A DNA stretch of 64,000 bases from Rhyacophila brunnea (GCA_022495005.1 JAGYXB010002040.1:1550001-1614000); one strand, 5' to 3'; shown: positions 27,431 through 38,198, counted from the stretch's first letter. Translations and numbers: made by a program. Notes: generated by a model from the letters alone, not told the origin.

Positions 27431-27905
27431 GATAAAGGCCGATCAGTCTACTTATGCGATTTGTGATTTTTAATGTCGCGAATAAAATTAGCAAACGAAT
27501 GGGATCAAAGATCTCTGGGTAACAAAGAATCTTTTTAGGTTAAATGGTCTGATAAGACCACGTCATAATCTACGTATGGAAACGATAAGTAGTGAATTAA
27601 ATAATGCAAAAAATTGTCATGTGTTATTTAAAAAAATGAGATTATGTCAAATTCATAGATAATAAATATTTAAGTAGTTCATTCTAATCTTCAGTAGAAT
27701 TGCTCAAAATATGAATCGTATTATTTTACTATTTTAGTCTATTCTATTCTCTGTATCATCTGCATATTATTTTGTAGTCATGGTTTTTTTTTTGAATCGT
27801 CGAGACCTCGTTTTGTTTCCCAGTACTCGGATGATTCACGATAATTATTACACTGCTACTAGAGAATTAAATCTGACCAATAATGAATAAGGGGAAGATT
27901 CTTTG

Positions 27906-28090
27906 GGTTCAATGACATTTTATCCAGTTCACCCATCCTCTAATTGACTCATAAGCTGAATAGAAGTAACTGATCATTTTTCGAAGACTTAAATGATTCG
28001 TTCTATGAGTCCAATCGTGTTAGTGATTCATTATTATTGTGATCGACGATCAGCGTTATGTAGGTGGCAATTTTTTTGGTTCAATGACTT
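27906..28090 (+). promoter_or_regulatory. Duplicated EcRE-like module upstream of E75B
   Basis: Two copies of TTTGG-TTCAATGAC in the same direction, 172 bp apart: GGTTCAATGACAT at 27906-27918 (fits RGKTCANTGAMMY) and GGTTCAATGACTT at 28078-28090 (one mismatch). Similarity continues about 15 bp downstream of each (TTATCC), so this looks like an old tandem duplication. It is about 4 kb upstream of the E75B start. The DNA between is rich in TGATTC-type repeats. Confidence 0.4.
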
Positions 28091-28099
28091 CTTATCCTG

Positions 28100-30650
28100 A
28101 TGGCCCACATAGCGAATCAGTCACATAAGATGGGCCGCTGAGAAATCATTGAGAATCAAGTGGAAATATTATCCACGATTATATAAATCGAGTTGACGAA
28201 CGAAATGTGGGCTGCTGACCCGTTTTCAGGTCTTAGCCCTAGCTGACGAACATTCGCGTACATCTCTGAACAACAGAATATTGCAGTCACATGTTCACTG
28301 GATTTAAATCAATCATTCGCTGTTGCACAATTTCTATTTTGAAGCGCTATTTATTTTGCATTTTAAAACATTTTAAAATTCTATTGAATTAATTTTTAAT
28401 GTAAATTTAAAACACTGTAATAGGTATGGATAATTCTTACATTTCATCAAATTTCTCAGACATTTTTATCAATTCATTTTACAATACATCCGTAAATAAA
28501 CTGACATATTATTCTGCATTAAGTCGACTTATTATTATCAGTCATTGCACCTTATTTTTTACTATCATTTATTCTTATCAAAGTGACCCAGAATTTAAAT
28601 AGGTACCTAAGTCATAAAGTGTCTATATAATACTTGTCTAAAAGTGTATTTATATGTCGCAAGAATTTGAATTAAATAGTAATTTAATCATATTAAAATA
28701 TTACCAAAACAGAATTTATATAATTTATAACTTAGGTTTTACTTATTCTTTTTGCCATGTTTAAATGCGTGGTAAATATTATTTTTCCTGTTGTTACCAA
28801 ATCAACCACGCTAGTAAGTGCTATAATAATAAAAATTCGTAAAGAACACCCTGGGTAGTTCAAGTACGTTGCCTGCAAGTTTCGGAGATGTATGTAAATT
28901 ATTGTGTTTCTTTTAAGAGTAAAATAAATTACCTTCTCATTGCGACTCGATATAGAACAGTGATTTAATTTTTTTACGTGTAATTTGAAAGTTTTTTTGT
29001 TGCTGTTATTTTTATATTCATGAATCATTAATTCTATTGGAGTCATAAGTACATAATGAATGAATACTATGCTATGTTATAATTTGGGGGTTTTAAATAA
29101 TAATTGTCGCTCGTAAAATAAATAAATCGTTCGGATAGTAAATTTGTAAAAACGCATGAATGAGTTGTAGCGGGCGGTTGTATCAGGGCAGCAAGGAGCG
29201 CAGGAGGTAGGAGGTACGGAGCGCTGCACGAACCAGAGTTGTGCAACGCCGCTCTGTTGTCTATGTCGGTCGTCGACCTTTGTGAGTCGATGACCGATTA
29301 AACGGCCGGGCCATTCGGGATACCCTCTCGCCTCCTGTCGCCCCGCTCTCCAGAATGGTGCTCAAACTAGTGGGTCACTTGCCTTCTTATGAATTATTTA
29401 TGGTAAACCGCATCCTGATGCTTCTGATCCCCTAATACTTAAGGAAAATTTCACATTATTCTTTCAAAGTGTTTAACAAACTTATATTTTTTTGTTACAG
29501 TATTATCTACAATTTAAAAATTATTACCATCCACGTATCTCAGTATTATGTAGTTAATGACTACTACAAAAAATATATCAAGAGTTAGGGGTTATAACTA
29601 GGTAGCATGCGAGAATCAACTGATATTTTTTTTATTTGATAGCGAAGTAACTACGATTTTGGTATTATTATTTAATTTATCTTACTTTATAGCTATAGAA
29701 AAATTAATATTCTCATTGTTGGCTTATAAAAAAAATATTATAGGCGATGGCATCTTGCTTTGGTTGCTTACTTTGCCTAATGTTATTTGTGAATGTTTTT
29801 CATTGTTATTTTAAATTTTTATTTTTAACACATCTAATTAAAAAAAATAATACCCTCAGTGCGGACCTGACAAAAAAATGCCAAGCAAAAATGTGAGTTT
29901 TGCTAATGCTACACATGCAATGATTTTTGTGATATTTAGCTTTACTCTTTATATAAGAAGGTTTGGTTTAACACAATCACTGCTGACCTGTTAATTAATA
30001 TTCAAGTACCACATTTAAATATCATGTTAATTATATCTAATGGCCAGGTAATGCAAACGCGCCAGTCACGTTGTTAGCAATCAATTTCCATATTTTTTAA
30101 TAATTGTGATTGTCAAAGTTATGGAAAATCGGTTTATCTTGAATGATTGACACCTAGTTACTTCACCCGTACGGTCAGTTAGTCATTTCGTTAGCCGTTT
30201 GCAAATAACAGTTAAAATTTTCCTAGTTATTAAAATCGGATTGTGCATAATAATTGGTAACGTGCACTCAATCCAGTATCCTTGGTGGATTATTCAAAGC
30301 GGCGCGATGTCACAACTCACAACCGACACATCGCAGCCGCACCTGCGCTGCGACCGTGTGACGCAACGCTCGCGTCGCCGAATTCGCTCGATCGTTCGCA
30401 CGACCCAAAAAAATAGTTTCGTTATCTGTGTTTTTTGATTCGCCACCCATCCTTGTTTCGTAGAATTCAATGAAAATGATAACGATGACACAATAAAGTA
30501 AGTAGATAATAAGAGTTAACTTATGAATATTGCACCAATTTTTTTCGAATGGCAACCGATCGTAGGTACCTTGATTTAAAATTCTTCTGTATGTGTGCAA
30601 AGAAGATTGGCCCATGTCGAGCACGTTGAAGTAAACCTATATATTATATG
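28100..30650. other. Non-coding stretch with GC islands at 29.2 and 30.3 kb
   Basis: GC-rich blocks at 29160-29350 and 30295-30380 stand in AT-rich DNA. No coding exon, RNA gene or inverted repeat recognised. About 2-3 kb upstream of the E75B start, so regulatory use is plausible but unsupported. Confidence 0.3.
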
Positions 30651-30654
30651 TTCT

Positions 30655-30850
30655 TCATTCAGCCTTTAAACGTCCACTGCTGGATAAGTGAATAAGGGTC
30701 TCCCATTTCTAAACATAGCGTCTGTCGTGTGCCTTTTGTCCTTCTTAATATTAAAAAGCCTTCCAACACTCATTGAAAGTCGTTTTATTGTGTTAACTGT
30801 CAAGTCATGATGGAACTGCATTGTATTATTTATTAATTTCATAAAACGCA
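30655..30850 (+). repeat. Old repeat with the lepidopteran CGTCCACTGCTGGA motif
   Basis: CAGCCTTTAAACGTCCACTG followed by CTGGATAAGTGAATAAGGGT and CTCCCATTTC resembles a very common lepidopteran retroposon segment (CGTCCACTGCTGGACATAGG). A second degenerate copy is at 62645-62705 (GATCCACTGCTGGATCAAGA). The family assignment is from memory of the motif only. Confidence 0.45.
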
Positions 30851-31105
30851 AAAAAAATTAGCACTTATTCCACTTTTATTACCTGTTTAATAAATTTGGA
30901 CCGGTTTCATCCGTCTCAAAGAGACATTTTCAACTGAATGATTATTATAAAATTGATTTACCAAAAAGGAGGCACAAATAATCTACCAATACATAGCATT
31001 ATCTATCCAATAGTACTTTGTCACCGTCCAAATTTATTAAATAATAAAAGTGGAATAAGAACTTACTAAAATAATGCGTTTTATTAAATTAATCAACAAT
31101 ACTCA
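30820..31105. mobile_element. Hairpin MITE about 1 kb upstream of the E75B promoter
   Basis: Arms of about 80 bp: CTTATTCCACTTTTATTA and TTTAATAAATTTGGAC on the left (30866-30901) mirror GTCCAAATTTATTAAA and TAATAAAAGTGGAATAAG on the right (31025-31062). Pairing continues outward through ATAAAACGC / GCGTTTTAT. The interior is short and non-coding. Confidence 0.68.
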
Positions 31106-31599
31106 TTGAAAGCATAAAGGAAGTTTTTTTTGTAATACAAGGAACAACAATTTATTACCTATTGAAAATATTTAAACGCAAAAAACAGTAGATATTTTAT
31201 ACCTTCATTAGAATAAAACGTCAAAAAATGCTATACATAATAATATTATCTTTTGGCACTGGTTAAATCACACTAAACCGGGAAATCACCACCAAGTAAT
31301 TAATTTATTAGAAGAAGTCAGTATACCTAGTCGGTCAGAGTCAGTTAGAGTTAAAACAAAAAAACCTCATCGTCTCTTTGTTTAAAACAATATGTTAAAA
31401 TAGTAAGCTTATAATATGTATTTATACTCCATATTGTACGATGTAATTAACCATATGCTTGGAATTCAGAGACATAATGTTGGCTGATAATAATTTAAAT
31501 TGTTGCATATTGTGGAGCTTGTGTGCGCTCGTTCCTGTTTCAAGAATTTCGTTGAAAACAGTCACAGCATAACTTCACAAGTTGAACTGAAAAAAGTGT

Positions 31600-32054
31600 G
31601 CCATATTACGCTAGCCGGTGAGTGGGGTCGACGAACCGCGTTTACCTTCAGTGCGAAGTCGTTTCAGCTCAGTGAGACATGGTCGACCGGACTCGCTCTT
31701 CCAATTCGGTCCAAAGGGCGATGCATTGTCGAGATTATAAGGACTCTGTGAAGCAATTTTCCATCGGACGTTATCTTATATGACTCTTATGTCTTCCTGG
31801 AAAAGTATTTTTGCAAAATGATATCTCTCGCGGTGCGGCGCGGGGGAGCGCGGTGTGACACTCTCACTTTCCCTCGGTGGGGCTTTGCAGTTCAGCGGCC
31901 TGCAAGTAGGCCACGGGGCCTCGGCCCCCGTGCCCCCCGCTCTCCGCTTCGCCCCCTTCTGCCCGTTTGACGTCGCGGGAGCTATGAACTCGCAGTTCAC
32001 GTTAACGTTTCGCATCGAGTGGACGTTCTTCCACCGCTCTGCACTCTCAGTCGG
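31600..32054 (+). promoter_or_regulatory. GC-rich proximal region of the E75B promoter
   Basis: A GC-rich stretch in AT-rich surroundings directly upstream of the E75B initiator. It includes TGACGTCG near 31968 (CRE-like, one mismatch) and the palindrome TGAACTcgcAGTTCA at 31985-31999. ORFs of 79-92 aa here run through the promoter in both directions, resemble nothing I know and are probably by-products of base composition. Confidence 0.55.
31985..31999. promoter_or_regulatory. Everted nuclear-receptor half-sites (ER3) upstream of E75B start
   Basis: TGAACT-cgc-AGTTCA is a perfect 15-bp inverted symmetry. AGTTCA fits the RGKTCA half-site of EcR/USP-type receptors, so this is an everted repeat with 3-bp spacing at about -72 to -58 from the predicted start. 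Binding by any receptor is a guess from the pattern. Confidence 0.35.
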
Positions 32055-32089
32055 TCAGTTTGACGTGAGACTTCAACCGAGCAAGTCGT
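32055..32089 (+). promoter_or_regulatory. E75: E75B core promoter: initiator + DPE
   Basis: TCAGTT at 32055-32060 matches the arthropod initiator TCAKTY with A+1 at 32057. AGTCGT at 32084-32089 starts exactly at +28 and matches the downstream promoter element RGWYVT at every position. No TATA box is seen near -30. A second TCAGTC 8 bp upstream has no DPE at the right spacing. The GC-rich island 31.6-32.1 kb surrounds it, and the E75B ATG is 223 nt downstream. Confidence 0.72.
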
Positions 32090-32279
32090 CTGTGTTACAC
32101 TCTGCTACGCTAAAAAAACTTGTGTTTATTTGAACGATAGTAATGACATACGGATCTTGTGATTTGTGATGTTTTGTTCGACGCATAGTTTTCTGAGACA
32201 ATACTAATTAAATAACTCTATTGTTATTGTGATGTTTTGATCGACGTTGTTCATAGTCAAATATAGAAAAATTAGCAAA
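32057..32279 (+). promoter_or_regulatory. E75: E75B 5' leader with three upstream ORFs
   Basis: Predicted 5' UTR from the initiator A (32057) to the E75B ATG, assuming no leader intron. It contains three short upstream ORFs: 32143-32169 (8 aa), 32169-32207 (12 aa) and 32232-32240 (2 aa). The first two overlap as TGATG, the arrangement seen in termination-reinitiation. An imperfect duplication (TTGTGATGTTTTG-TCGACG, at about 32165 and 32229) creates two of the three start codons. The leader would be expected to limit E75B translation. TSS is predicted, not measured. Confidence 0.6.
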
Positions 32280-32685
32280 ATGGGTTGCGTTTATAATAAC
32301 GAAGAGCATTCAGCGCCGCAGGGCGACATGCTTACAAAAAAATCGGACCTGTTGAAAAAGACCCACAGTGTGCTCGTACAAATGTTAGAATCGAAACCCT
32401 TATTCGACGGCACCCAAGTGGAGAGCCTGTCTAGTGATTCCGGGTGCGATAGTGACTCGGGGGGCGAAGCCTCCTGTCGCTGCGCGCCCGCTTCTGATTC
32501 GGAAATGAGCGACTGTGCTGACAATGATGATGATTCGCAGGGCTTCTTCAGGCGGTCCATCCAGCAGAAGATCCAGTACAGACCGTGCACCAAGAACCAG
32601 CAGTGCTCCATCCTGCGCATCAACCGGAACCGATGCCAGTACTGCCGCCTCAAGAAGTGCATCGCCGTCGGCATGAGCAGAGATG
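32280..32685 (+). CDS. E75: E75B isoform-specific first coding exon plus second zinc finger
   Basis: First coding exon of nuclear receptor E75, isoform B. The ATG at 32280 has a good insect start context (CAAAATGGG), and an in-frame TGA at 32238-32240 closes the frame upstream. Residues 1-87 are B-specific: a [13 protein letters not shown] stretch (res 26-38) resembling the fly E75B HS-LV-LLES segment, then a Ser/Asp-rich acidic run (res 50-86). Residues 88-135 are the shared second C4 zinc finger with [16 protein letters not shown] and cysteines 103, 109, 119 and 122. The first zinc finger is absent, as expected for E75B, so the protein should bind DNA poorly and act through partners such as HR3. 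The exon ends at a GTGAGT donor in phase 1 and joins 53143 to give SRDAVRFGR. Total E75B CDS is 406+236+1611 nt, 750 aa. Conserved sequence, frame and splice sites all agree. Confidence 0.96.
32541..32685 (+). CDS. E75: E75 common exon 2 (second zinc finger) as used by E75A/C
   Basis: The same DNA as the end of the E75B exon, read as a separate exon in the full-length isoforms. The codons start with GGC TTC TTC (GFF), exactly where nuclear-receptor genes commonly have an intron after the CEGCK of the first finger. The preceding bases TTCGCAG form an AG acceptor in phase 0, with CTGAC about 20 nt before it as a plausible branch site. E75A and E75C would therefore splice in here from an upstream exon ending in phase 0. 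No such exon (pattern C-x2-C-GDKASGFHYG-V-x-C-x2-C) was seen in the window. That A/C transcripts use this acceptor is inferred from E75 structure in other insects. Confidence 0.75.
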
Positions 32686-33786
32686 GTGAGTTCACTCTCT
32701 TGTTTTTTTAATTTTTACTCTATTTTTCTATTTTTAATTTAACTATATAATATTACCATATTTTTTACTCGTTTAACGTTGGGGAATAATAATTAGTTCA
32801 CCATTTAAAATAATCCTATAAGAAAATTTCTAATAATGTATTCAGGCAATTAGGGTTTTTGCAATGTCGTTCGCAAATTGTATTCCGCGAGGGTGCTAAA
32901 GGGAAGTATCCTATCAATCAACTCAACAAAAGCCAGTGACGTTGAATAATTGACGAGTGACAGTGGATGTGGAGGGTATCAGCAGTTCAGTCGGAAGGCG
33001 GGGGCGGGGTGTATTGGATGTGAAGCAGGTTGTGGCGCATGCGCGGTGGAGGCCGACGGTCATCCACCCCGACGACCCTTAAACCATCCGACCAACCTGG
33101 TCTGACACAAAACCCTGCCGTGGCCTGAACCGAATGCGACCTCGCGTACTCAACCCGCCTGCCTAGGGTTTATCGAGCCAGCACTTTGTGTTGCAGCTAA
33201 CGTCTGCAGGAATTTCACACATTCAGCAACAACTTATTGCCCTCAATAAAGCATCGGCAACCAACCCCTTTTGTCTAATTCAAAATGTATTTATTATGTT
33301 TTACATCCACAAATAACCCACGTTGGATATTCCAATTAAATGATTATTTTCTTATATTTTTAATTTTATCTGCCCTCACAAATTTTATCCCAGCGTTTGC
33401 TGCAAATTCAATAATTTTGCGTATGTTAATCAACAGATTGAATAAATAAATGGCTGGCAATCATTCCATTATAAAGTATGATTAGATAAATAGGTATAGC
33501 AGATGAAAAAAAAATACTCATATTTCTGAAGCTTATTCATTTCTATCAAATTTATTGATATTAATGGATATTTTAAAAATATTATACAATACGTAGGTAG
33601 GACGTAGTTAATTAATTTGTATAATGTTTTGTTCCCGAAAATCATCAAAATAATATACTATACAACTATACAACATAATATACAAAATAATAAAATAAAT
33701 AATTTTACGTAGGTAGTAATAGTGACAAATAAGTAATAAATAATCCATGCGTTATTTAAATGAATCTGATTTATTTGCTACGCGTG

Positions 33787-33873
33787 GTGCTACGGCCTAC
33801 GGGTCTACGTCACGCTACGACCTACGGATCTCTACGCCACGCTACGGCCTACGGCGTGCTACGCTCTCGTAGT
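33787..33873 (+). repeat. GC-rich minisatellite, three 27-bp units
   Basis: Units built on GCTACGGCCTACGG-TCTACG-CAC. The 65-aa frame across it (LRHATTYGSLRHATAYGVLR) is simply the translated repeat. It stands out in an AT-rich intron. Confidence 0.75.
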
Positions 33874-35410
33874 ATGAATGACTTAACTAGCCACCTGATT
33901 TTCTATCATACAATCCGTCTCTTATTATTTATTCCGCAGTCTAACTACTTCGTATGACCGTCGACAGCAGGGTAGCATATCAATTAGTTAGAAGTTAACT
34001 AATATTATTATAAACATTAAATTACCTAATGTATCATACATTTAATGATTAATATTAATGAATTTTCTGTGAGGGAGTGTGTAAACTAAATTTTCTTGTA
34101 CAGACGATAATTATAATCTGTGTTCTTAATATGTTCATATTTTTCATTTTTATCCGTGATATTAACATTTTTGTTATAAAGAAAGCTTTCCTCTTAGTTC
34201 TTGTTGATTTGACAATATTAATGCAATAGTTTGTATTTATTTTAAATAATCAAAATCACTATAGGTAGGTATATCGTCATTTGTAATATTGAATACATAA
34301 ATAAAAGTTCCAAGTAGGTAGATGCATATTCTTTTTTAATGAATAAGTAGCGTTTATGTTTCTAATGCAGATAATGATTATAAAAATAATTGCATGTTGG
34401 CAATTTGCTCAATCTATTTGGGCGCCCATACACTGAAATAAACAACAAAATATGCGATTTATGCAACATTAGAGTAGTAAATATTTCAATATGAATGAAT
34501 ATATTTAAAAAGTGTTTAATAATTGATATTATGTATTTATTGTTATTAAATTAGCCCACACGTATATTTCGCGTCATTGTTATTAGATCATAATAAAGTA
34601 CACAGTTCTGATACATTGATACTACTCCGTTCAGGGCTGTACGACTCGCAGTCCGCGGTCCCCGTCTCTGAAGGCTGTCACAGTAGTCGTCGGGGGGTTT
34701 TGGACCGCGTGGGCCAGTAGTGTCAGGCGTGCGCGGTGAAGGGACCGCGGTTCGAAATAGAATCCGTGTTGAGGTCACCCACTCACTCGAAGCGCGCCCG
34801 ATTAATAATTGCATATTTACACACTGTACCAGCGTCGCATTCGATCTCGCGCGCTCTTGTTTTCAATTCACTTTTCAATCCAAAATGTCTGTCTTCTCAC
34901 CACATTTGCAGGTTCGATAAGAGACAATAACAAAATCAATAACAATTGTTTACAAATGACTAGAGATATTTCTTTCTATAGCCGAGACGTAAACTAAGCA
35001 ATATCCAAACTATCTTATATGATTTAAATTAGGATACAAATGTATATATTTATCAATATTCATCGCTGAATGAACGAATAGGGTACGAAATAATAATTGA
35101 ATTTCATTAATTTACCCCAGTCTACCGTAGTCCAGATTTTAGCAATTAAAATAATTCGTCCAATAGGTATGCGATCAAACAATCTCAAGTCAGAATGAAT
35201 AGCAAGCAACTAGTAAAATAATAAGTACATAAAGATAAACAGTAAAATTATGATTACCTATTTATTTATAAAATAATACGATACATTCTGTAGTAAACTC
35301 AGTAGGTATTATTACATTTTTAGTCGGAATTAAATGATACTGTTTATACAAAAATCTATGATTAAGTACAACACTTACATTTTTCTCATTATAAACAGAG
35401 TGACTGCAAT

Positions 35411-35622
35411 ACCCACGATGGCCGCGCGGCTAAAGCGTCGGCCTATAGCGTCGTGGGTCCCAGGTTCGAATCCTGGGTCTGGCAAGTACACATATTGTTT
35501 TTTCAATTTGTGTAGGTATCAATCAGAGTATATGGACCTAATAGGTTCGGCAAGTGGCTGTCATCCATTTGTAGTAAAAACAAAAATCTGTTTATGATCC
35601 TATTGGGATCAGACATGGTCGA
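35411..35622 (+). mobile_element. tRNA-derived SINE, copy 3
   Basis: Same family, + strand. The tRNA-like head CCCACGATGGCCGCGCGGCT is intact, with B box GGTTCGAATCC and CTGGGTCTGGCAAG; the body follows and the tail ends near GACATGGTCGA. An internal deletion removes about 30 bp between AAAAATCTG and the tail compared with the other copies. Confidence 0.82.
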
Positions 35623-37022
35623 AAGAAAAACATGTCTTCAAATACGATCATATTATTTTAGTAGTTTGGATTTATAACAACAAAAGTACTCTCAAAATCT
35701 TTAAATTTTCATTACCAAAGATCACAGGTTTATCTCCCACGGAAATTGGAAAATTCCTATACTGATGAGTGTATGGTTTTTATGATTTTGACTTACCAGT
35801 AGGATCTTTGATGTATAACGATTCTTTAATATATTTTTAGTAGCTACTAGCTATATTGTGTTTCTATGAATTGTTATTTTATATCAGTCACGTAGATTTG
35901 TTCAATGATCGCGCTACAAAATATGCCGTTCGCTGCTTGCTCTGTGTCACTCATTCCTTGGCCACAGGGCCACCGTCAAGCATTGAACCCAATATCTGGC
36001 ACACCGACCGACCGCGGCCCTCTTCACTCAGACACTTTTACATTGTTTACCTCTCCCTCGTTCGCTAGAACCGAGCCGCTCCGTCTCCCTCTCCCGCTCG
36101 CGGCCGTACGTCGGTTAGCTCGCTCTCAATGGCGGCATAGTTTGCTCAGACCGTTGGTTTTTGTACTAATATCTACGACCCGTGAATAATGAAAATAGAT
36201 AATGAAAAAATATATATTTGGTCTTGTTACGGCATCGTGATTCGACTTCAAGAACGCACTGTTTGTGGACAATGACGAAAATCACGTACGATTATAATGT
36301 ATTTTACAAACGAGATGTATCACAATGGCCAACGCAAAGTAATATCGGCAAATTACTAAATTTGTCACCGAATTACCTACATTTTATTTACAAATGTTTT
36401 CAGATTCTCAACGTAATGACTTACCCACGGTAATATAAATTTTTAAGGACGCATCAAGCTTTCCAATTGTTGTGGATTAATGCGAAAACTGTCCCAACAT
36501 ATTTTAAACATGATCTATTTTTCTCTATATTTAATTTCATATGTTACGTAAACATACTGTAATAGAATTAAAAATTTAAATCAAAAACTTGCTATCAGTT
36601 TTTCGTATTCGCTGTAATAATTTGCACGAGCCATTTTTTTATTAATGCATAATATTTCATTTTTAGTTTATGCTTATCTGCACCATTTGATGGATGGATA
36701 ATATTATAAGAAACAATTTAATCTGTCGTGGAGAGGAGGTGGTCCATGGTAATTTTATCAGCGAGACCAGCCCATTGCACAATACTCCTCGTCCGCCTTG
36801 TACGTTGCTGTCATTGCTGGTGACGCAAGGCGCGTCATCTGCCTCACTTGCTGTCCAGCGCTTCATATAATAATGTTGTCAGTTTCACCTGTCAACGTCA
36901 CAAAATGTGAAATCGCGGAGCCCCGATATATTATTATTTATATTTTTCATTACATAAACAATTTAAAACAAAATTTTATTTAAACAATAATTAAAGAATG
37001 CGTTTGTTTGTATTATTGAATT

Positions 37023-37260
37023 AAAATCGTCTGAAAGAAAGGAATGTGAGACCAACATTCGTCACGAAATATCATATTAATAATATATAAGTTATCAGGC
37101 AGCAATACTATTCGAGGAGGTATTCGATTCGAACGTAGATAACCGAACCAGAATAGGTACAATAAAGACACATTTTAAATATAGAACATTCGAAACAAGT
37201 GAAATCAACTTTTTTGAATGTTTAATGAATTGATTGAGTAGGTATAACACAAAATTGTGT
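37023..37260 (+). repeat. Dispersed repeat family C, copy 4
   Basis: Blocks TCGTCTGAAAGAAAGGAATG, ATTCGTCACGAAATAT, TTCGAGGAGGTATTCGATTC, TTTTAAATATAGAACATTCG and AATGAATTGATTGAGTA. The distal half seen in copies 2 and 3 is missing. Confidence 0.6.
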
Positions 37261-38198
37261 TTAACCACTTACTTCTTAATCAATATTATTGGGCGCCACT
37301 TGCTACCACAGTACATCTTGTGTCTTATTTATTTATCTCTTTTACACTTGACTCAACCAGAAGTAGGAGAAGGTTCACAAAAAAATAACTTATAATAAAA
37401 GAATATAATATATCTGACTAAGAGTAGATGGTCGAAAAAATAATTACCTTTAGAAAAATTAATGAATAAAATTGAGAGTTTTCTGTTCTCATATTGTGGT
37501 AGATGGAATAAATTATTGGGTATTAATTTTGTTTTATTTAAATAATTGTCTCTGATTAAGAATATTATTTTTCGAGATATCAGGGCAGCATAGCAGAAAT
37601 GCGTCACGTAGGTGTTGAGGTGTATATGTTTTTCTTCGGGCGAGCCGCCTAGTATTAATTCGCATCGGGGCATGCAGCGTCAACGAGAATAAACTGGAAA
37701 TGTAGATCACAGCGTACGAATTTCGGCATAAAATCCTTCGGCGCGTTCCATATTGCTCGCAGAGAGCGCTGACCCCTTCGCTGACTGACCCACTTGGGTA
37801 TTTAGTTAAGTCAGTCGGCCAGACCCCGGGCTGCTTCGTACCATACGAATAATAACGCATTTCGCCTCGATTTCGAGCCACCTCAATACCTGAATTGAGA
37901 TCAAATTATATTAGTACACTCAATATTGTGTGTAAAGCTGTCTACTCGCGTAGTAAAAATGGCTGACAAACAACAAAGGCGTGTATGTTTTTGTTTCTTG
38001 CTAATCTACGCGCGAAATGACGTCAAATAAATAACCAAAAATGTATATGTAATCGATAAAATAGTTAATGAAAAATATTAATGTCTTTAGGGACTAATAA
38101 AATTATATTCTTAAAACCATTATTACCATCTGTGTATATTTTTTATAAGTTTGAGGTATGATTGCTTCTACAAAAAATAATTACACACTATTTTTTTT

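Noticed and set aside
32291..32695. 134-aa antisense frame over the E75B exon
   Set aside because: Antisense shadow of conserved E75 coding sequence.
35411..35490. Functional tRNA gene (A and B boxes present), also at 9690, 38345 and 42481
   Set aside because: The same SINE body and tail follow in the other copies, and one copy has a target duplication; these are retroposons.
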